A DNA stretch of 64,000 nt from JANXSF01 sp043755435 (GCA_043755435.1 JAYUSZ010000158.1:5331-69330); one strand, 5' to 3'. Shown: positions 16,716-25,876, counted from the stretch's first letter. The notes: a model not told the origin generated them from the sequence alone. Numbers and translations are program-made.

Positions 16716-19700
16716 CTACCAATACAGCTTCAACCCCAACTGCATGCGGCGCGGTTCGTTGAACTGGCCTTGGACGCGGCCGAAGTTGGGGTCCTGGACG
16801 TTGACGCTGCTGATGCCGGGGCGGAAGCGGTTGAACGCGTTGAACATCTCCCAGCGCAAGTCCAGGCGCACGGACTCGGTGAAGCGGAACTCCTTGGCCA
16901 GGGAGAAGTTCTCGTTCAGGTTCACGGGCAGGCGGGCCTTGGGATTATGCCGGGTGGAGTTTCCCGCCCGGTTCGTGGGTTGCGGCCCGAAGAAGGAAGG
17001 CTGCTGGAAGAAGCGGTCGGGCCCTTTCCAGTCCGGATTGGCCTTGTTGACGATCCAGCCGTCGTAGGTGTTGATGGTCGCCGCGCTCCGCCCATTGAAC
17101 AAAACGGAACTGAGGGCGGCGTTGTTGAACAGCGGCAGCGGATAGCCGCTGGAATAGAACTGGTTGCCGGCGAAACGCCAATTACCCAACACCCACGCCG
17201 CCGGCCCAGAGGCCAGCCACTTCTTGCCCTTGCCGAAGGGCAGCTCATAGATGTAGGTGAACTTGAAGTTGTGGGTGAGATCATATTCGCCAATCGATTT
17301 TTCCAGGCGCCGGTTGTAGTGATCGAGCGTCCCGTTGTCGGGGCGGTAGCCGTCGGCGTCGGTGATCAACTTGGAGAACACGTAGGAACCTTGCAGCGTC
17401 GAGCCCTGCCCATACCGTTTGTCGATCTTGACGAAGAGGGCATGATAGCTGGAGTGGCCGCTCTTATCGCCCTGTCCGGCGGCGGTGTCGATATCCCGGA
17501 ACTGCGGGTAGGGCCGCAATGCCTGCGCCACGCTAACTGGAGCGCAGTTAGCGCTGAACTGGCAGTTGATGTCCTGATAAGGACGCCGCAATCCTGCCGC
17601 TTGCGCAGCGGGCGAGTCAATGCTGCTCGAAAGCAGGTTTCGACCGTAGCGCTCAAGCAGGGAGAAGGGAAGTTGGTTGTAACGCTTCAGGCCGGCCACT
17701 AGATGGGCACCTATAGTGGCGTGGTAGTTCACCTCCACCACCGTCGAACTGGTCACCTGGCGCTGGAGCGAAAGCGACCATTGATAGTTCTCAGGAAGCC
17801 GGACCGCTTCCCCGTCCCAGTAGGCCGTGGCAGCGCCGTTTGAAAAAGTGGAGTCGAAACTCGGCGGCTTGATGTAAGGAGGCAGGCCTTGATCGAACTG
17901 GAAGGATGGGGTGATGCCGTTATCCAGACTGGCGGGTCTAAAGAGCAAAACGGCACCTTCGAAGTGTATGCTTCCTGTGGTGGTCTTGGCAATGCCGAAG
18001 CTGCGCCCGGCGCTGGCGCGCAGCGCGGTCTTGGCGTTGAGGGCGTAGGCGAGGCCTAACCGCGGCGAGAGACCGCCATAATATCCCGAAGTGATGCTGC
18101 GTTTGTTCTCCCGGCCGGGTCCAAAGCCGGCAAACCGCAGCGCGCCGGGCAGATTTTCCGCCCGCGCATTGGGAAGCGTCACATCGAGGTCGCTCCACTT
18201 ATCCTTCTGCTCCAAGGGCGGCAGGGTGAACTCGTAACGGACACCGTAGTTCAGGGTCAGCTTGGGGGTGAGTTTGTAGTCGTCCTGGAAATACCAGGCG
18301 TGGCTGCGCCATTGCTGGCCGATCACGCGTTCGTTCTCCGTTGCGCCGGAGAAGCCCTGACCGAGCAGAAACGAGGCGAATCCGTTGCCACCGCCAGTAG
18401 AAAGGTTGTTGTCGTTGGGGACAGAGGTGGAGCGCCGGTCCCCGGTCACCCGGCCGGCAATGGTAGCCTCGCCGAAGCCATTGTAATGAAGGCGCTCCCA
18501 CAGATACCCCATCTTGAAAGTGTGTTTTCCCTTGACGATAGACAGGTCGTTGCCGAACGAGAATGTAAATTCTTCAGAGCCGTCGAAGGCGGTCGTGCCC
18601 CACTTGTTGTAGTCGGAGAACTCCACGTTCAGCAGATTCCGGTTGCAGTTCCAGGCACCCTTCAGGCAGATGCCCTTGGCCTCCCAACCCCCGTCGAGCG
18701 CCGGGGAACTGGCGGCCCTGAACGACTTGTTGACGCCCCCGAACATGTGGTTGACGATGGCCGGAGTAATCACCTTGTCATAAGAACCTCGAATCAGTTT
18801 GTTCCTCTCGTCCAGTTTGAGCTGCTCGGTCACTGGCATCGGCAGCCCTGGGAAACCGTCCGCGCCAGCCAATGTTTCGTGCGCGGAGAAGTTGTAAAGG
18901 AAGCTGATGCGATCGTTCTGGCCGAAATTGTGATCGCCTTTCGCGCTGAACTTGGTCCAGGGGTCGAGCGAGGTACCCACGTTATTGATGTAGTTGTTGC
19001 GGACGTAGTCGCTGGTTCCGGGAGCGGCTCCATTGTTTGGTTTCAGAATGTCCCGGACGAGAGCGATGTAGTTGCGCGAGAGGACAGGGAACCGGGCTTG
19101 CGGAATCTGGTTACCCGCAAACGGCTGGCGGGTGAAGCCGGAGCCGCTCGCGGTGGTGGTCGCCGGATCGTAGATGGCCAGGGGGCGCGCGTTGCCGTCC
19201 ACCCAGTTGCGAAAATCGCCACTGAACATCTCCGGGGTGGGGATGGAGAAGAGGCCGCTCCCGGCCCCGACGCGGTTTCGGAACCATTCCCCGGAGGCGA
19301 AGAAGAAGCTCTTGTTCCGTCCGTCATAGAGCTTTGGAATCCAGACCGGGCCGCCGACGCTCCAGCCGAAGTCGTTCTGCTTGTACTTGCCCTTGCGGTC
19401 TTCGAAGAAGCGGCGGGCGTCCAGCGCGTCGTTGCGGAGGAACTCATAAGCGGTTCCGTGGAGGCTATTGGTGCCGGACTTGGACGAGAAGGTAATCATG
19501 CCGCCCTGGCCGCGTCCGAATTCCGCCTTGAATCCGTTGGTCTCCACGGCAAATGCGGTGATGGCGTCCACCGAAGGCGTGTTGAGGTTGATCGCCCGCA
19601 CAGAGTGAACACGGCCATTGAGAACCGTAACGCCGTCCAGGGTGGCGCCGAAGGCCCCGCCCTGGCCGCCGCCGACGTTGAAGCTGTCGTCGGAAGGCTG

Positions 19701-20192
19701 GTCGGCTTCCGGGGTGATCAGGGCCAGGTCGAATACGCTGCGCATCGCCCCGCCTACCACCAGAGGCAGCTCATCCACCAGTTTGTTTGAGACAGATGTG
19801 GAAACCTTGGCCGTCGAGGTCTGCAACAGCTCCAGCGTGTCCGCCACCTGGATCGATTCGGTGACTGCGCCCACCTCCATTTGGGCGTTGATCGTTGCCG
19901 TGCTGCCAGCCGAGACAATGACGCCGGCGCGGACAGCGGCCTTGAAACCCTGCTTCTCGACGCGAAGCTGATACAGGCCAACGGGCAGCGCGGGGATGGC
20001 AAAGTCGCCGGAGCTGGTGGTCTGCGTTGCCTGGGCGACGTTGGTGGCGGTGTTGGTGGCGAGGACGCGTGCGCCGGGGACTTTCGCTCCCGTCGAGTCG
20101 GTGACGGTCCCATTGATGATGCCACGGTCGGTCTGGGCAAAAGCCACTCCGATGGCGCACAAGGTTGTCAGTAGCCGGTATCTCAAGAACAT
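16716..20192 (-). CDS. TonB-dependent receptor, Oar-like, with carboxypeptidase-regulatory domain
   Basis: An 1158-residue outer-membrane protein. Signal peptide at 1-19 (LLTTLCAIGVAFAQ). Residues about 24-105 form a carboxypeptidase-regulatory-like Ig domain (GIINGTVTDSTGAKVPGARV ... GLYQLRVEKQGFK). A plug domain follows at about 110-230 (VSNKLVDELPLV, GATLDGVTVLNG, FKAEFGRGQGGMITFSSKSG), then a large beta barrel with FFFASGEWFRNR, WYFQDDYKLTPKLTLNYGVR and SPRLGLAYALN. It ends in LGLKLYW, a typical outer-membrane C-terminus. Oar-like receptors are abundant in Acidobacteria and take up large substrates or act in adhesion; this substrate is unknown. AGGAGG precedes the ATG. Markedly G+C-rich. 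Confidence 0.93.
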   Translation of the reverse strand: MFLRYRLLTTLCAIGVAFAQTDRGIINGTVTDSTGAKVPGARVLATNTATNVAQATQTTSSGDFAIPALPVGLYQLRVEKQGFKAAVRAGVIVSAGSTATINAQMEVGAVTESIQVADTLELLQTSTAKVSTSVSNKLVDELPLVVGGAMRSVFDLALITPEADQPSDDSFNVGGGQGGAFGATLDGVTVLNGRVHSVRAINLNTPSVDAITAFAVETNGFKAEFGRGQGGMITFSSKSGTNSLHGTAYEFLRNDALDARRFFEDRKGKYKQNDFGWSVGGPVWIPKLYDGRNKSFFFASGEWFRNRVGAGSGLFSIPTPEMFSGDFRNWVDGNARPLAIYDPATTTASGSGFTRQPFAGNQIPQARFPVLSRNYIALVRDILKPNNGAAPGTSDYVRNNYINNVGTSLDPWTKFSAKGDHNFGQNDRISFLYNFSAHETLAGADGFPGLPMPVTEQLKLDERNKLIRGSYDKVITPAIVNHMFGGVNKSFRAASSPALDGGWEAKGICLKGAWNCNRNLLNVEFSDYNKWGTTAFDGSEEFTFSFGNDLSIVKGKHTFKMGYLWERLHYNGFGEATIAGRVTGDRRSTSVPNDNNLSTGGGNGFASFLLGQGFSGATENERVIGQQWRSHAWYFQDDYKLTPKLTLNYGVRYEFTLPPLEQKDKWSDLDVTLPNARAENLPGALRFAGFGPGRENKRSITSGYYGGLSPRLGLAYALNAKTALRASAGRSFGIAKTTTGSIHFEGAVLLFRPASLDNGITPSFQFDQGLPPYIKPPSFDSTFSNGAATAYWDGEAVRLPENYQWSLSLQRQVTSSTVVEVNYHATIGAHLVAGLKRYNQLPFSLLERYGRNLLSSSIDSPAAQAAGLRRPYQDINCQFSANCAPVSVAQALRPYPQFRDIDTAAGQGDKSGHSSYHALFVKIDKRYGQGSTLQGSYVFSKLITDADGYRPDNGTLDHYNRRLEKSIGEYDLTHNFKFTYIYELPFGKGKKWLASGPAAWVLGNWRFAGNQFYSSGYPLPLFNNAALSSVLFNGRSAATINTYDGWIVNKANPDWKGPDRFFQQPSFFGPQPTNRAGNSTRHNPKARLPVNLNENFSLAKEFRFTESVRLDLRWEMFNAFNRFRPGISSVNVQDPNFGRVQGQFNEPRRMQLGLKLYW

Positions 20193-20228
20193 GTAGATTG
20201 CTCCCTCCTGATCGCGGTTATACAGTCA

Positions 20229-20420
20229 TCAGACCTGCAAGTCAACAATACGTATTGGGGTGTTGGGGGCGCGCCAGCGGAAGATTCCCTGCCAGGCCTC
20301 AGGCGTCAGCACAACGCGGTCTCGCACCACTTCCTGCGCCACCCTGCTGCCCTGGTAGTTGAAAAAGGCAAACGATTTATTGCGGATCACCCGGCCCGCC
20401 CAAAGAGCCGCCAAAGAGGT
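20229..20420 (-). pseudogene. Remnant of a second Oar-like TonB-dependent receptor
   Basis: Minus-strand translation gives FGGSLGGP, then after a one-base frame change VIRNKSFAFFNYQGSRVAQ and RDRVVLTPEAWQGIFRWRAP, ending at a TGA (20229-20231). The pattern is the conserved FGGSLGGPV-(I/R)-K-(D/N)-KSFFFFNYEG-R region of Oar-like receptors. Only about 60 residues survive, upstream of the intact receptor on the same strand, so this is a leftover of a duplicated or replaced copy. Confidence 0.7.
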
Positions 20421-20452
20421 TCTGAATGCACTTTGGCCGAGCCAGCCCGGAC

Positions 20453-20593
20453 GACATTGTTGAAGAAGGAACCACCCACGACAGCAACGACAATCGTAGG
20501 CGCTTGGAAGATGAATCGGTTGTACTCACGCCTCATCTCATGAAGCTGCTCGTACTGCTCGACTGTGAGACGTTTATCTTCAATCTCAGCCAC
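20453..20593 (-). pseudogene. N-terminal fragment of a small membrane protein
   Basis: Reads MAEIEDKRLTVEQYEQLHEM, then RREYNRFIFQAPTIVVAVVG and GSFFNNVV, which looks like a genuine N-terminus: charged helix followed by a membrane segment. After FNNVV the frame runs into the receptor remnant (RAGSAKVHSEP...) and stops at 20387. The junction shows that two unrelated gene fragments were joined. The family is not recognised. Confidence 0.45.
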
Positions 20594-21042
20594 GGACGCT
20601 CCCTTGTCTGGAACAGTTTTCGTCGGCCTGACGGCTTCTAGAGATTAGATCACATTTCGTAGATCGCAGCCTTCCTGAAGCAAAAGCAGAACTTCCTTGC
20701 CTTAGTCGCAGACCCATTACGCGGTACGAAGGATCAGAAGTTTGCCATCGCGATGAGGGGCCTCGGGCGGCTGACCGATCAGGCGAACAAGCCATCGGAT
20801 TAGTTTGAGGAGGCGGTTACGCAAATAGCTGAGCCAATCTTCCGCGTAGGCTCATTCGACTCCGACAAGTTCCTCAACTCCAGACGTGTGGCTGGCCGAT
20901 TCGTCAGCAGAATGTTCTCGCCCGTACTTCATAGAGACGCTTATTGTACCGCATCGGAGCGTTTGAAATGCGGAGATTTAGTTTTGTCTGGATCGTCGGC
21001 CACCCGGAAGTTACTTTTGGTTGCATCAACGAAGGTGGATAG
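20594..21042. other. Intergenic, no intact gene; probable decayed DNA
   Basis: About 450 bases with no convincing reading frame on either strand. Short protein-like runs such as KDQKFAIAMRGLGRLTDQAN (plus strand, near 20726-20785) end in stops after about 30 codons. It lies between the fragment graveyard and a relic copy of the kinase promoter block. Confidence 0.5.
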
Positions 21043-21100
21043 CTTCCGAATGCGCCGTAACCCAGGCACTAACCGCCTCTTGATCATGTAGACTACAGCA
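21043..21100 (+). repeat. Kinase promoter block, relic copy C
   Basis: GCTTCCGAATGCGCCGTAAC followed by CCAGG matches copies B and D. CTAACC (21069-21074), 14 bases, TAGACT (21089-21094) and ACAGCA keep the exact spacing of copies A and B, but CCA stands where the kinase ATG would be and no kinase follows. An orphan regulatory block left after loss of a kinase gene, or a mobile regulatory repeat. Confidence 0.55.
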
Positions 21101-21186
21101 CCAACTCTAGTGGAGCCTGCACTAGCCCACTAAAGTTTGTACGGATCGAGGCACTGATGTAGAATTTGCTATCGGAGGAAAGCTTC

Positions 21187-23676
21187 TTGGCATTCTTGCT
21201 TCTCATTGGCACACTGAGTGCTGCACTCTTTGGACAGGCGGGGTTTACGGTGACGCCAGTGGGGCCGGCGGTGCTTGAGATCGACACCCGGCATGGGTCT
21301 GGGAATCGTTTCGAATTCAACATTACCAACAACGCAACGGCGCTCGACTACATCACCATTCAGCGTGCATCGATCCGATCCGGTGGTCAGCCGGTGTTCG
21401 GTGTCCCTTCACCTGAATATGGCGTCTCCTTGACGCCGGGGGCGTCGGCCCGCATGTGGTTTCGGTGGGATCTGGTGGGGAGAGTGAACCCCGGCAGTTA
21501 CTCGGCAACCGTGCCCTTTAAGTCAGAACTCAACGGCGCGGTGGTAACGCAGACGATTCAATTTCTAGTGAAGACTCCGGCCGCCGAAGGGCGGCGAGCA
21601 TCCATCACGGGGAGTGTTAAATCCAGTGACGGGAAACCCATACCTACGGCGATTCTGACATGGATCGACACGGGCGTGGGAGCGGAGGACCAGACCCCGA
21701 ATCTGACGCTTTCCAGCGATGGGGCGTTCTCCTTCAGTTTGGCTCCCGGTGAATACGCCCTTTCGGCGTACGCCGTGGGCTACGAGTTCAGCACCGTTTT
21801 TTTCCGCGTTGCTGAGGCTGAAGCGAAACCCATATCGTTCCGCCTGGCTTCGGCATCCTCGCCACTCGATTCCAATCGAGTGGCCGCAACCGTTGCCAAC
21901 GTAAGCAGCAGTATCTGGACGATGCGGGCTTCGTCGAATGCCTCGTTTGCAGCCACCGCACCCATGGGAAGTCAAAGCACCAGTGCCTTTCACGGGATCA
22001 AGCAGGGTACCGAGGTCTGGACAATCCCATTTCCCGGTATCAACAGTTCCCGTGGGGGCGCCGTTTCCCAGTTCCAGGCAACCGATTGCGATGCCGTTGT
22101 TTCAGCTGACGGCCGCTTGGCGGCGGGCATGGACTACAACGGCCGTGTCTACCTGATAGATACATCGACTGGTGTTACACGCTGGTCCACGGATCGTGCA
22201 CAGGATCGGAGCCCGCTGTACCCTGCGAATAGCATGCTGGGGTCAGGATTCTTCACGTGCGGAGCCGTGGCTTTCAGTCCAGACGGATTGCATCTGGCTG
22301 CTGGCGGCAGCAACGGCTGGCTTGTGATGTTTGATGCCGTTTCTGGAGCCGCACTCTGGAACAGCAGCTATTCCGCGGAAATTCGTGCACTTCGCTTCAC
22401 GCCGGACTCAACTAAGCTCGCCGTCGGTGCTGGAGACTGGAAGTTCCGCATGCTGTCCGCCGAAACTGGGTCCTTGCTTTGGGCTGCTGATAATCAATTT
22501 TGGCCGCTCTTCTTCATCGCCATCGATGCTGAGGGTTCGCTGGTCGCATCTGGAAGCAAAGAGGCCGAATTCCGAATGTGGAATGCTGTGACCGGAAATC
22601 TGGTTTGGAAGAAGGACTTTCCGGCCGGGGCCTTCGTGTCTGGCGCTGCGATCTTCCAGAAGGCTAATAAGGTGGTGGTGAGCGATTGGACTTTTGGAGT
22701 GCACGCTTACGATCTATTGGGTAATCCACTTTGGTTCCGCAGGCTCAACAACGCTGCCTTTGCGGCCTCCGCTGATGGGGCCTTCCTAGTGGCGGCCGGA
22801 TATTCGACCAGTGGTGCACGGACGCCCGTTGTCTGGCTGCTGAATGATCAGGGTACGGTCCTATGGGAAGGCCGCCCCGATACTACGCGCAACTGCCGCG
22901 TTCAGGCTCCCTTTGCGAGCGACTTCCTGAAGTCGGTTGCGGTATCACAGGAGGGATCATTGATTCGAGTTCTTGCGGCCTGTGTGGGTGGCACAGTGTT
23001 TCAATACGAGTTATCACTGACATCGCAGCAGCCTTCGATTTCCGCCAATGGCGTGGTCAATGCAGCATCCTTCACAGCCGGACTTGCGCCGGGATCCTTC
23101 GCCAGTATCTTCGGAGAGGGCTTTTCATCGAAAACCATTTCGGCCCCCTCTCCATTCCCAACAACGCTAGGCGGAGTCACGGTTCGAATCGGAAAGAACC
23201 CGGATGCCGGTGAACAAGTGCCGCTGTACGCAATCTCTCCGCGACAGATCAATTTTCTGGTCCCCTCCACCATTGCCACTGGCCCCAACTTCGTCATCGT
23301 CGAAACGAGTGCCGGCAGATCCGAGCCCTTGGCCATTGAACTAAAAACCGAGGCTCCCGGCATCTTCTTCGATGCAGCGACTGGGTTGGGTGCCGTGCTC
23401 CACGCGGGAACGGCGCTCACCACTGCTGTCCGCGCTGCATCCAGCGGAGATTTTCTGGAAGTGTACGCAACGGGACTGGGAGGCGGCATCCCGAAGGCAA
23501 CAATTGCAGGTGTTCCAGCGCAAGTAACATTTAGTGGCGAGACAGCAATCCCGGGGCTAGTCCAGGTCAACCTTCAGGTGCCCCCGGGAGTTCCAGCCGG
23601 TAGCGAACCACTGCAATTGTCGATGGCAAGCGGGGCTACAAGCAATCGGGTCACTATTCGGATTTCGGGAAATTGA
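21187..23676 (+). CDS. Secreted WD40/PQQ-like propeller protein with TIGR03437 C-terminal domain
   Basis: An exported protein of about 829 residues. I chose TTG 21187 because GGAGG (21174-21178) lies eight bases upstream and the result is a clean signal peptide (AFLLLIGTLSAALFGQ); an in-frame TTG at 21166 would add seven residues. Order: Ig-like domain (about 15-125), carboxypeptidase-regulatory-like domain (ASITGSVKSSDGKPIPTAIL), a WD40/PQQ-like propeller at about 270-600 (FSPDGLHLAAGGSNGWLVMF, LRFTPDSTKLAVGAGDWKF), then the Solibacter-type TIGR03437 domain (NAASFTAGLAPGSFASIFGE ... AISPRQINFLVPS). The TIGR03437 family is characteristic of Acidobacteria and its role is unknown. No enzyme motif seen. 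Confidence 0.85.
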   Translation: MAFLLLIGTLSAALFGQAGFTVTPVGPAVLEIDTRHGSGNRFEFNITNNATALDYITIQRASIRSGGQPVFGVPSPEYGVSLTPGASARMWFRWDLVGRVNPGSYSATVPFKSELNGAVVTQTIQFLVKTPAAEGRRASITGSVKSSDGKPIPTAILTWIDTGVGAEDQTPNLTLSSDGAFSFSLAPGEYALSAYAVGYEFSTVFFRVAEAEAKPISFRLASASSPLDSNRVAATVANVSSSIWTMRASSNASFAATAPMGSQSTSAFHGIKQGTEVWTIPFPGINSSRGGAVSQFQATDCDAVVSADGRLAAGMDYNGRVYLIDTSTGVTRWSTDRAQDRSPLYPANSMLGSGFFTCGAVAFSPDGLHLAAGGSNGWLVMFDAVSGAALWNSSYSAEIRALRFTPDSTKLAVGAGDWKFRMLSAETGSLLWAADNQFWPLFFIAIDAEGSLVASGSKEAEFRMWNAVTGNLVWKKDFPAGAFVSGAAIFQKANKVVVSDWTFGVHAYDLLGNPLWFRRLNNAAFAASADGAFLVAAGYSTSGARTPVVWLLNDQGTVLWEGRPDTTRNCRVQAPFASDFLKSVAVSQEGSLIRVLAACVGGTVFQYELSLTSQQPSISANGVVNAASFTAGLAPGSFASIFGEGFSSKTISAPSPFPTTLGGVTVRIGKNPDAGEQVPLYAISPRQINFLVPSTIATGPNFVIVETSAGRSEPLAIELKTEAPGIFFDAATGLGAVLHAGTALTTAVRAASSGDFLEVYATGLGGGIPKATIAGVPAQVTFSGETAIPGLVQVNLQVPPGVPAGSEPLQLSMASGATSNRVTIRISGN

Positions 23677-24036
23677 CGCGTTCGTCTCTAGGAGTGGCTC
23701 GGTGTCGGAGGGGCGGATTAGTCCGTCGTTCTGAGGTTATATCGCTCAATAAGGACAAAGAAGGCGCGAAGCCATCCGATTGTGCCGATGGCCCGAAGGG
23801 AAGGGTCAAATAGGTTTCCGTCCGATTGGCCGGCTCCGGCCCGGGCGTTGACTGGCTCGCGGCTTGCCCTGCCAACTTCGGATGCGCCGTGATCCAGGAC
23901 CTATCCGCTTTCCTGATCGAGTACACCTGTTGGGTGCTTAACATGCCGCTTTCTCAGAGCGACCCAACACCAGTCGCCGAGGGAGTAGAATAGAGGGCTG
24001 TGATCGGTTAGACCATTTGCGAAAGAGGAGAAGAAC
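23677..24036. other. Intergenic region with relic kinase start
   Basis: A 360-base gap. It contains relic copy D of the kinase promoter block (23874-23993) and the promoter region of the DUF3303 gene, whose ribosome binding site AGAGGAGAAG lies at 24024-24033. A minus-strand frame at 23654-23944 includes RSWITAHPKLAG, the reverse-strand reading of the repeat, and is not convincing as a gene. Confidence 0.5.
23874..23993 (+). repeat. Kinase promoter block and kinase start codon, relic copy D
   Basis: AACTTCGGATGCGCCGTGAT and CCAGG match copies B and C. The -35-like element is degenerate (CTATCC, 23901-23906) and the -10 is lost. At 23943 ATGCCGCTTTC recreates the kinase start (MPLS as in all three kinases), giving only MPLSQSDPTPVAEGVE before TAG at 23991. 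A fossil of a fourth kinase start without its gene. Confidence 0.6.
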
Positions 24037-24351
24037 ATGAAATACGTAATCAGCTGGTTCGAACGCCCGCAAGGTTCGCCTATAGAATATGAGAATGCCC
24101 AGAAGCGAATCCTCGAAGTGTTTGGTCAGTGGACAGCTCCAGCCAATTTCAAGATCGAGTTTTTCGTGGTGCGTGTGGGCGAGTGGGGTGGGCATATGTT
24201 GGTGGACTGCGACGATCCATTAACGATTCACAAGGTTTGCTCTATGCTCCCTGCATTTGTGTTCCAGGTACACCCTGTAATCCCTGTTGAGGACGCAGTC
24301 CGGGGTGAACTCGAAGTAATCGCATGGCGCGATGGACTGAAAGGCATGTGA
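24037..24351 (+). CDS. DUF3303-family small protein
   Basis: A 104-residue cytoplasmic protein starting MKYVISWFERPQGSPIEYEN, with RILEVFGQWTAP, FVVRVGEWGGHMLVDCDD and FVFQVHPVIPVEDAV. The opening MKYVISW and the overall size match the DUF3303 family, predicted to adopt a ferredoxin-like fold related to antibiotic monooxygenase/NIPSNAP-type proteins. No biochemical role is known. A very good ribosome binding site (AGAGGAGAAG) precedes the ATG. Single gene with no obvious partner; intact in the middle of relic DNA, so probably selected. Confidence 0.82.
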   Translation: MKYVISWFERPQGSPIEYENAQKRILEVFGQWTAPANFKIEFFVVRVGEWGGHMLVDCDDPLTIHKVCSMLPAFVFQVHPVIPVEDAVRGELEVIAWRDGLKGM

Positions 24352-24513
24352 CATCCTATCTCTGGGTCACTCCCAACTTCCGGATACGTCGATGAGCACA
24401 TGGCGGCTGGCATGGTCGCCCTCTACGGTGGAACCGTAAGGCGTCAGTCAAATCTGATTCGTATGAAAACCGAATAGAACAAGCTGGCCCCATTTTGATG
24501 TTCAATCAGTCAT

Positions 24514-25779
24514 CTACCAATGCGTCAGCGAACCATCCGGGCGAGTATAAACGTGCCTCGTGCCGGGCTGCGTTATCTCACTGATCTGCGTCAGCAACTT
24601 CATGTCAGCCGTAACCCCTAAACCTGGGCGGTCATTGCGCAGTGCCTTGCCCTTGCTGAAGTCCAGGCATTCCGGTAAATGCGCGATCGGCCTGCCGCCA
24701 TAGTTGTACTCCATAATCACTGGGCCTGGGAACGTCGATAGACAGTTCACCAGTGCGGCTGTTGCAATAGGTCCCGTAAAATGCGGAATAATACCCACCG
24801 CATGAGTCTCGCAAAGTGCGGCGATCTTCATCATTTCCGTGATCCCGCCAACATTGGGCAGCGTGGCGCGGATGTAGTCAATGTCGTGGTTCTCCACTAA
24901 CTTGTTGAAGTCCCACCGATGCCCCCACTCCTCGCCATGGGTCAGCGGAACAGTCGTCATCTGGCGGATCTTCGGCAGGTCCATCAAGGCATGCTCATCA
25001 CGTACTGGGTCTTCCACAAAGTACGGTTCAAATTCTTCGATCATCTTGCAGGCACGTACCGCGTCGTTGAAATCGAAACGCTGATGGAAGTCGATACACC
25101 AATCGCCATCCTTGCCCACGCCGGCGCGCACTTCCTTACATTCCTGGGCCACTTTGCGGACGCGTTCGTGAGTATTGAAAACACCACCATCCGCAGTATC
25201 GCCTGCACCCATACGGAAGGCGCGGTATCCGGCTTCAATCGTCGCCGCTGCTCTTTCTTTCAGGTTCAGTCTGGCACTAACGCCGGAACCTCCACCAGCT
25301 CCGCGGTCAGCCGGCATGCCCGCCCCAGTGGCGTAACATTCGCAATGATCGCGAACCGCGCCGCCCAACAGTTCATGCACTGGCAAGCCAAGCACTTTGC
25401 CTTTTATATCCCACAGCGCCATGTCCAACGCTCCAAGTGCGTGAACCTTTTCACGGCCTGGAGGATAGAAGTAGGCAATAAACATCTCCTGCCAGAGCGC
25501 TTCGATTCGGAACGGGCTCTTGCCAATCAATGCTCCGGCGCACTGTTCCAAGGTGTCTCTTGCGCCGCCTTCCCCAATCCCAGTGATCCCAATATCGGTT
25601 TCAACCGTTACGATCATGTTGCTTTGATTAAAAATCACGTTCAGCTGCGGTGGCTTGTAAATGCGGACGCGAGTGACTTTCGCTTTGGGCAGCGCCGCCT
25701 CGGCTATGGTTGGCCGTGCAAGATGCAAGGCCGCAGGGGCCACTGCCAGGGATTTTAGAAATGCTCTTCGGTTAGTCAT
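24514..25779 (-). CDS. Tat-exported enolase-superfamily (mandelate racemase/mannonate dehydratase-like) enzyme
   Basis: A 421-residue protein with a twin-arginine signal (NRRAFLKSLAVAPAALHLA). An N-terminal capping domain (about 35-150; VTVETDIGITGIGEGG) precedes a TIM barrel with three acidic metal ligands: CIDFHQRFDF (near 228), YFVEDPVRDEH (near 254), and THGEEWGHRW (near 278). IIPHFTGPIATAA supplies the His region near 325. Family members dehydrate or epimerise sugar acids such as mannonate or galactonate; the exact substrate cannot be told. Divergent from an ExuT-like MFS transporter 97 bases away, suggesting a sugar-acid uptake and dehydration unit, though Tat export would place the enzyme outside the cytoplasm. 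Confidence 0.88.
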   Translation of the reverse strand: MTNRRAFLKSLAVAPAALHLARPTIAEAALPKAKVTRVRIYKPPQLNVIFNQSNMIVTVETDIGITGIGEGGARDTLEQCAGALIGKSPFRIEALWQEMFIAYFYPPGREKVHALGALDMALWDIKGKVLGLPVHELLGGAVRDHCECYATGAGMPADRGAGGGSGVSARLNLKERAAATIEAGYRAFRMGAGDTADGGVFNTHERVRKVAQECKEVRAGVGKDGDWCIDFHQRFDFNDAVRACKMIEEFEPYFVEDPVRDEHALMDLPKIRQMTTVPLTHGEEWGHRWDFNKLVENHDIDYIRATLPNVGGITEMMKIAALCETHAVGIIPHFTGPIATAALVNCLSTFPGPVIMEYNYGGRPIAHLPECLDFSKGKALRNDRPGLGVTADMKLLTQISEITQPGTRHVYTRPDGSLTHW

Positions 25780-25876
25780 GGGATTCTTTAAGGTGCACTG
25801 AAAAGCTTATCGCAAATCGAAGCCTGATGGATGGGAGCGTTGCCCTTGCCCAGTAGTGTTAACCTTGCAGAGCTAC

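Noticed and set aside
16770..17702. A 310-codon open frame on the plus strand
   Set aside because: Antisense shadow of the receptor's barrel region; low-complexity Val/Gly/Glu composition and no ribosome binding site.
18300..19790. A 496-codon open frame on the plus strand
   Set aside because: It is exactly antisense to the TonB-dependent receptor and exists because of that gene's G+C-rich codon use. Its translation has no recognisable motif.
23654..23944. A 96-codon minus-strand frame containing SWITAHPKLAG
   Set aside because: The peptide is the reverse reading of the kinase promoter repeat; coding capacity is not kept in every copy.
24919..25758. A 279-codon plus-strand frame antisense to the enolase-superfamily gene
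   Set aside because: The minus-strand frame has all catalytic motifs; the plus-strand product has none.
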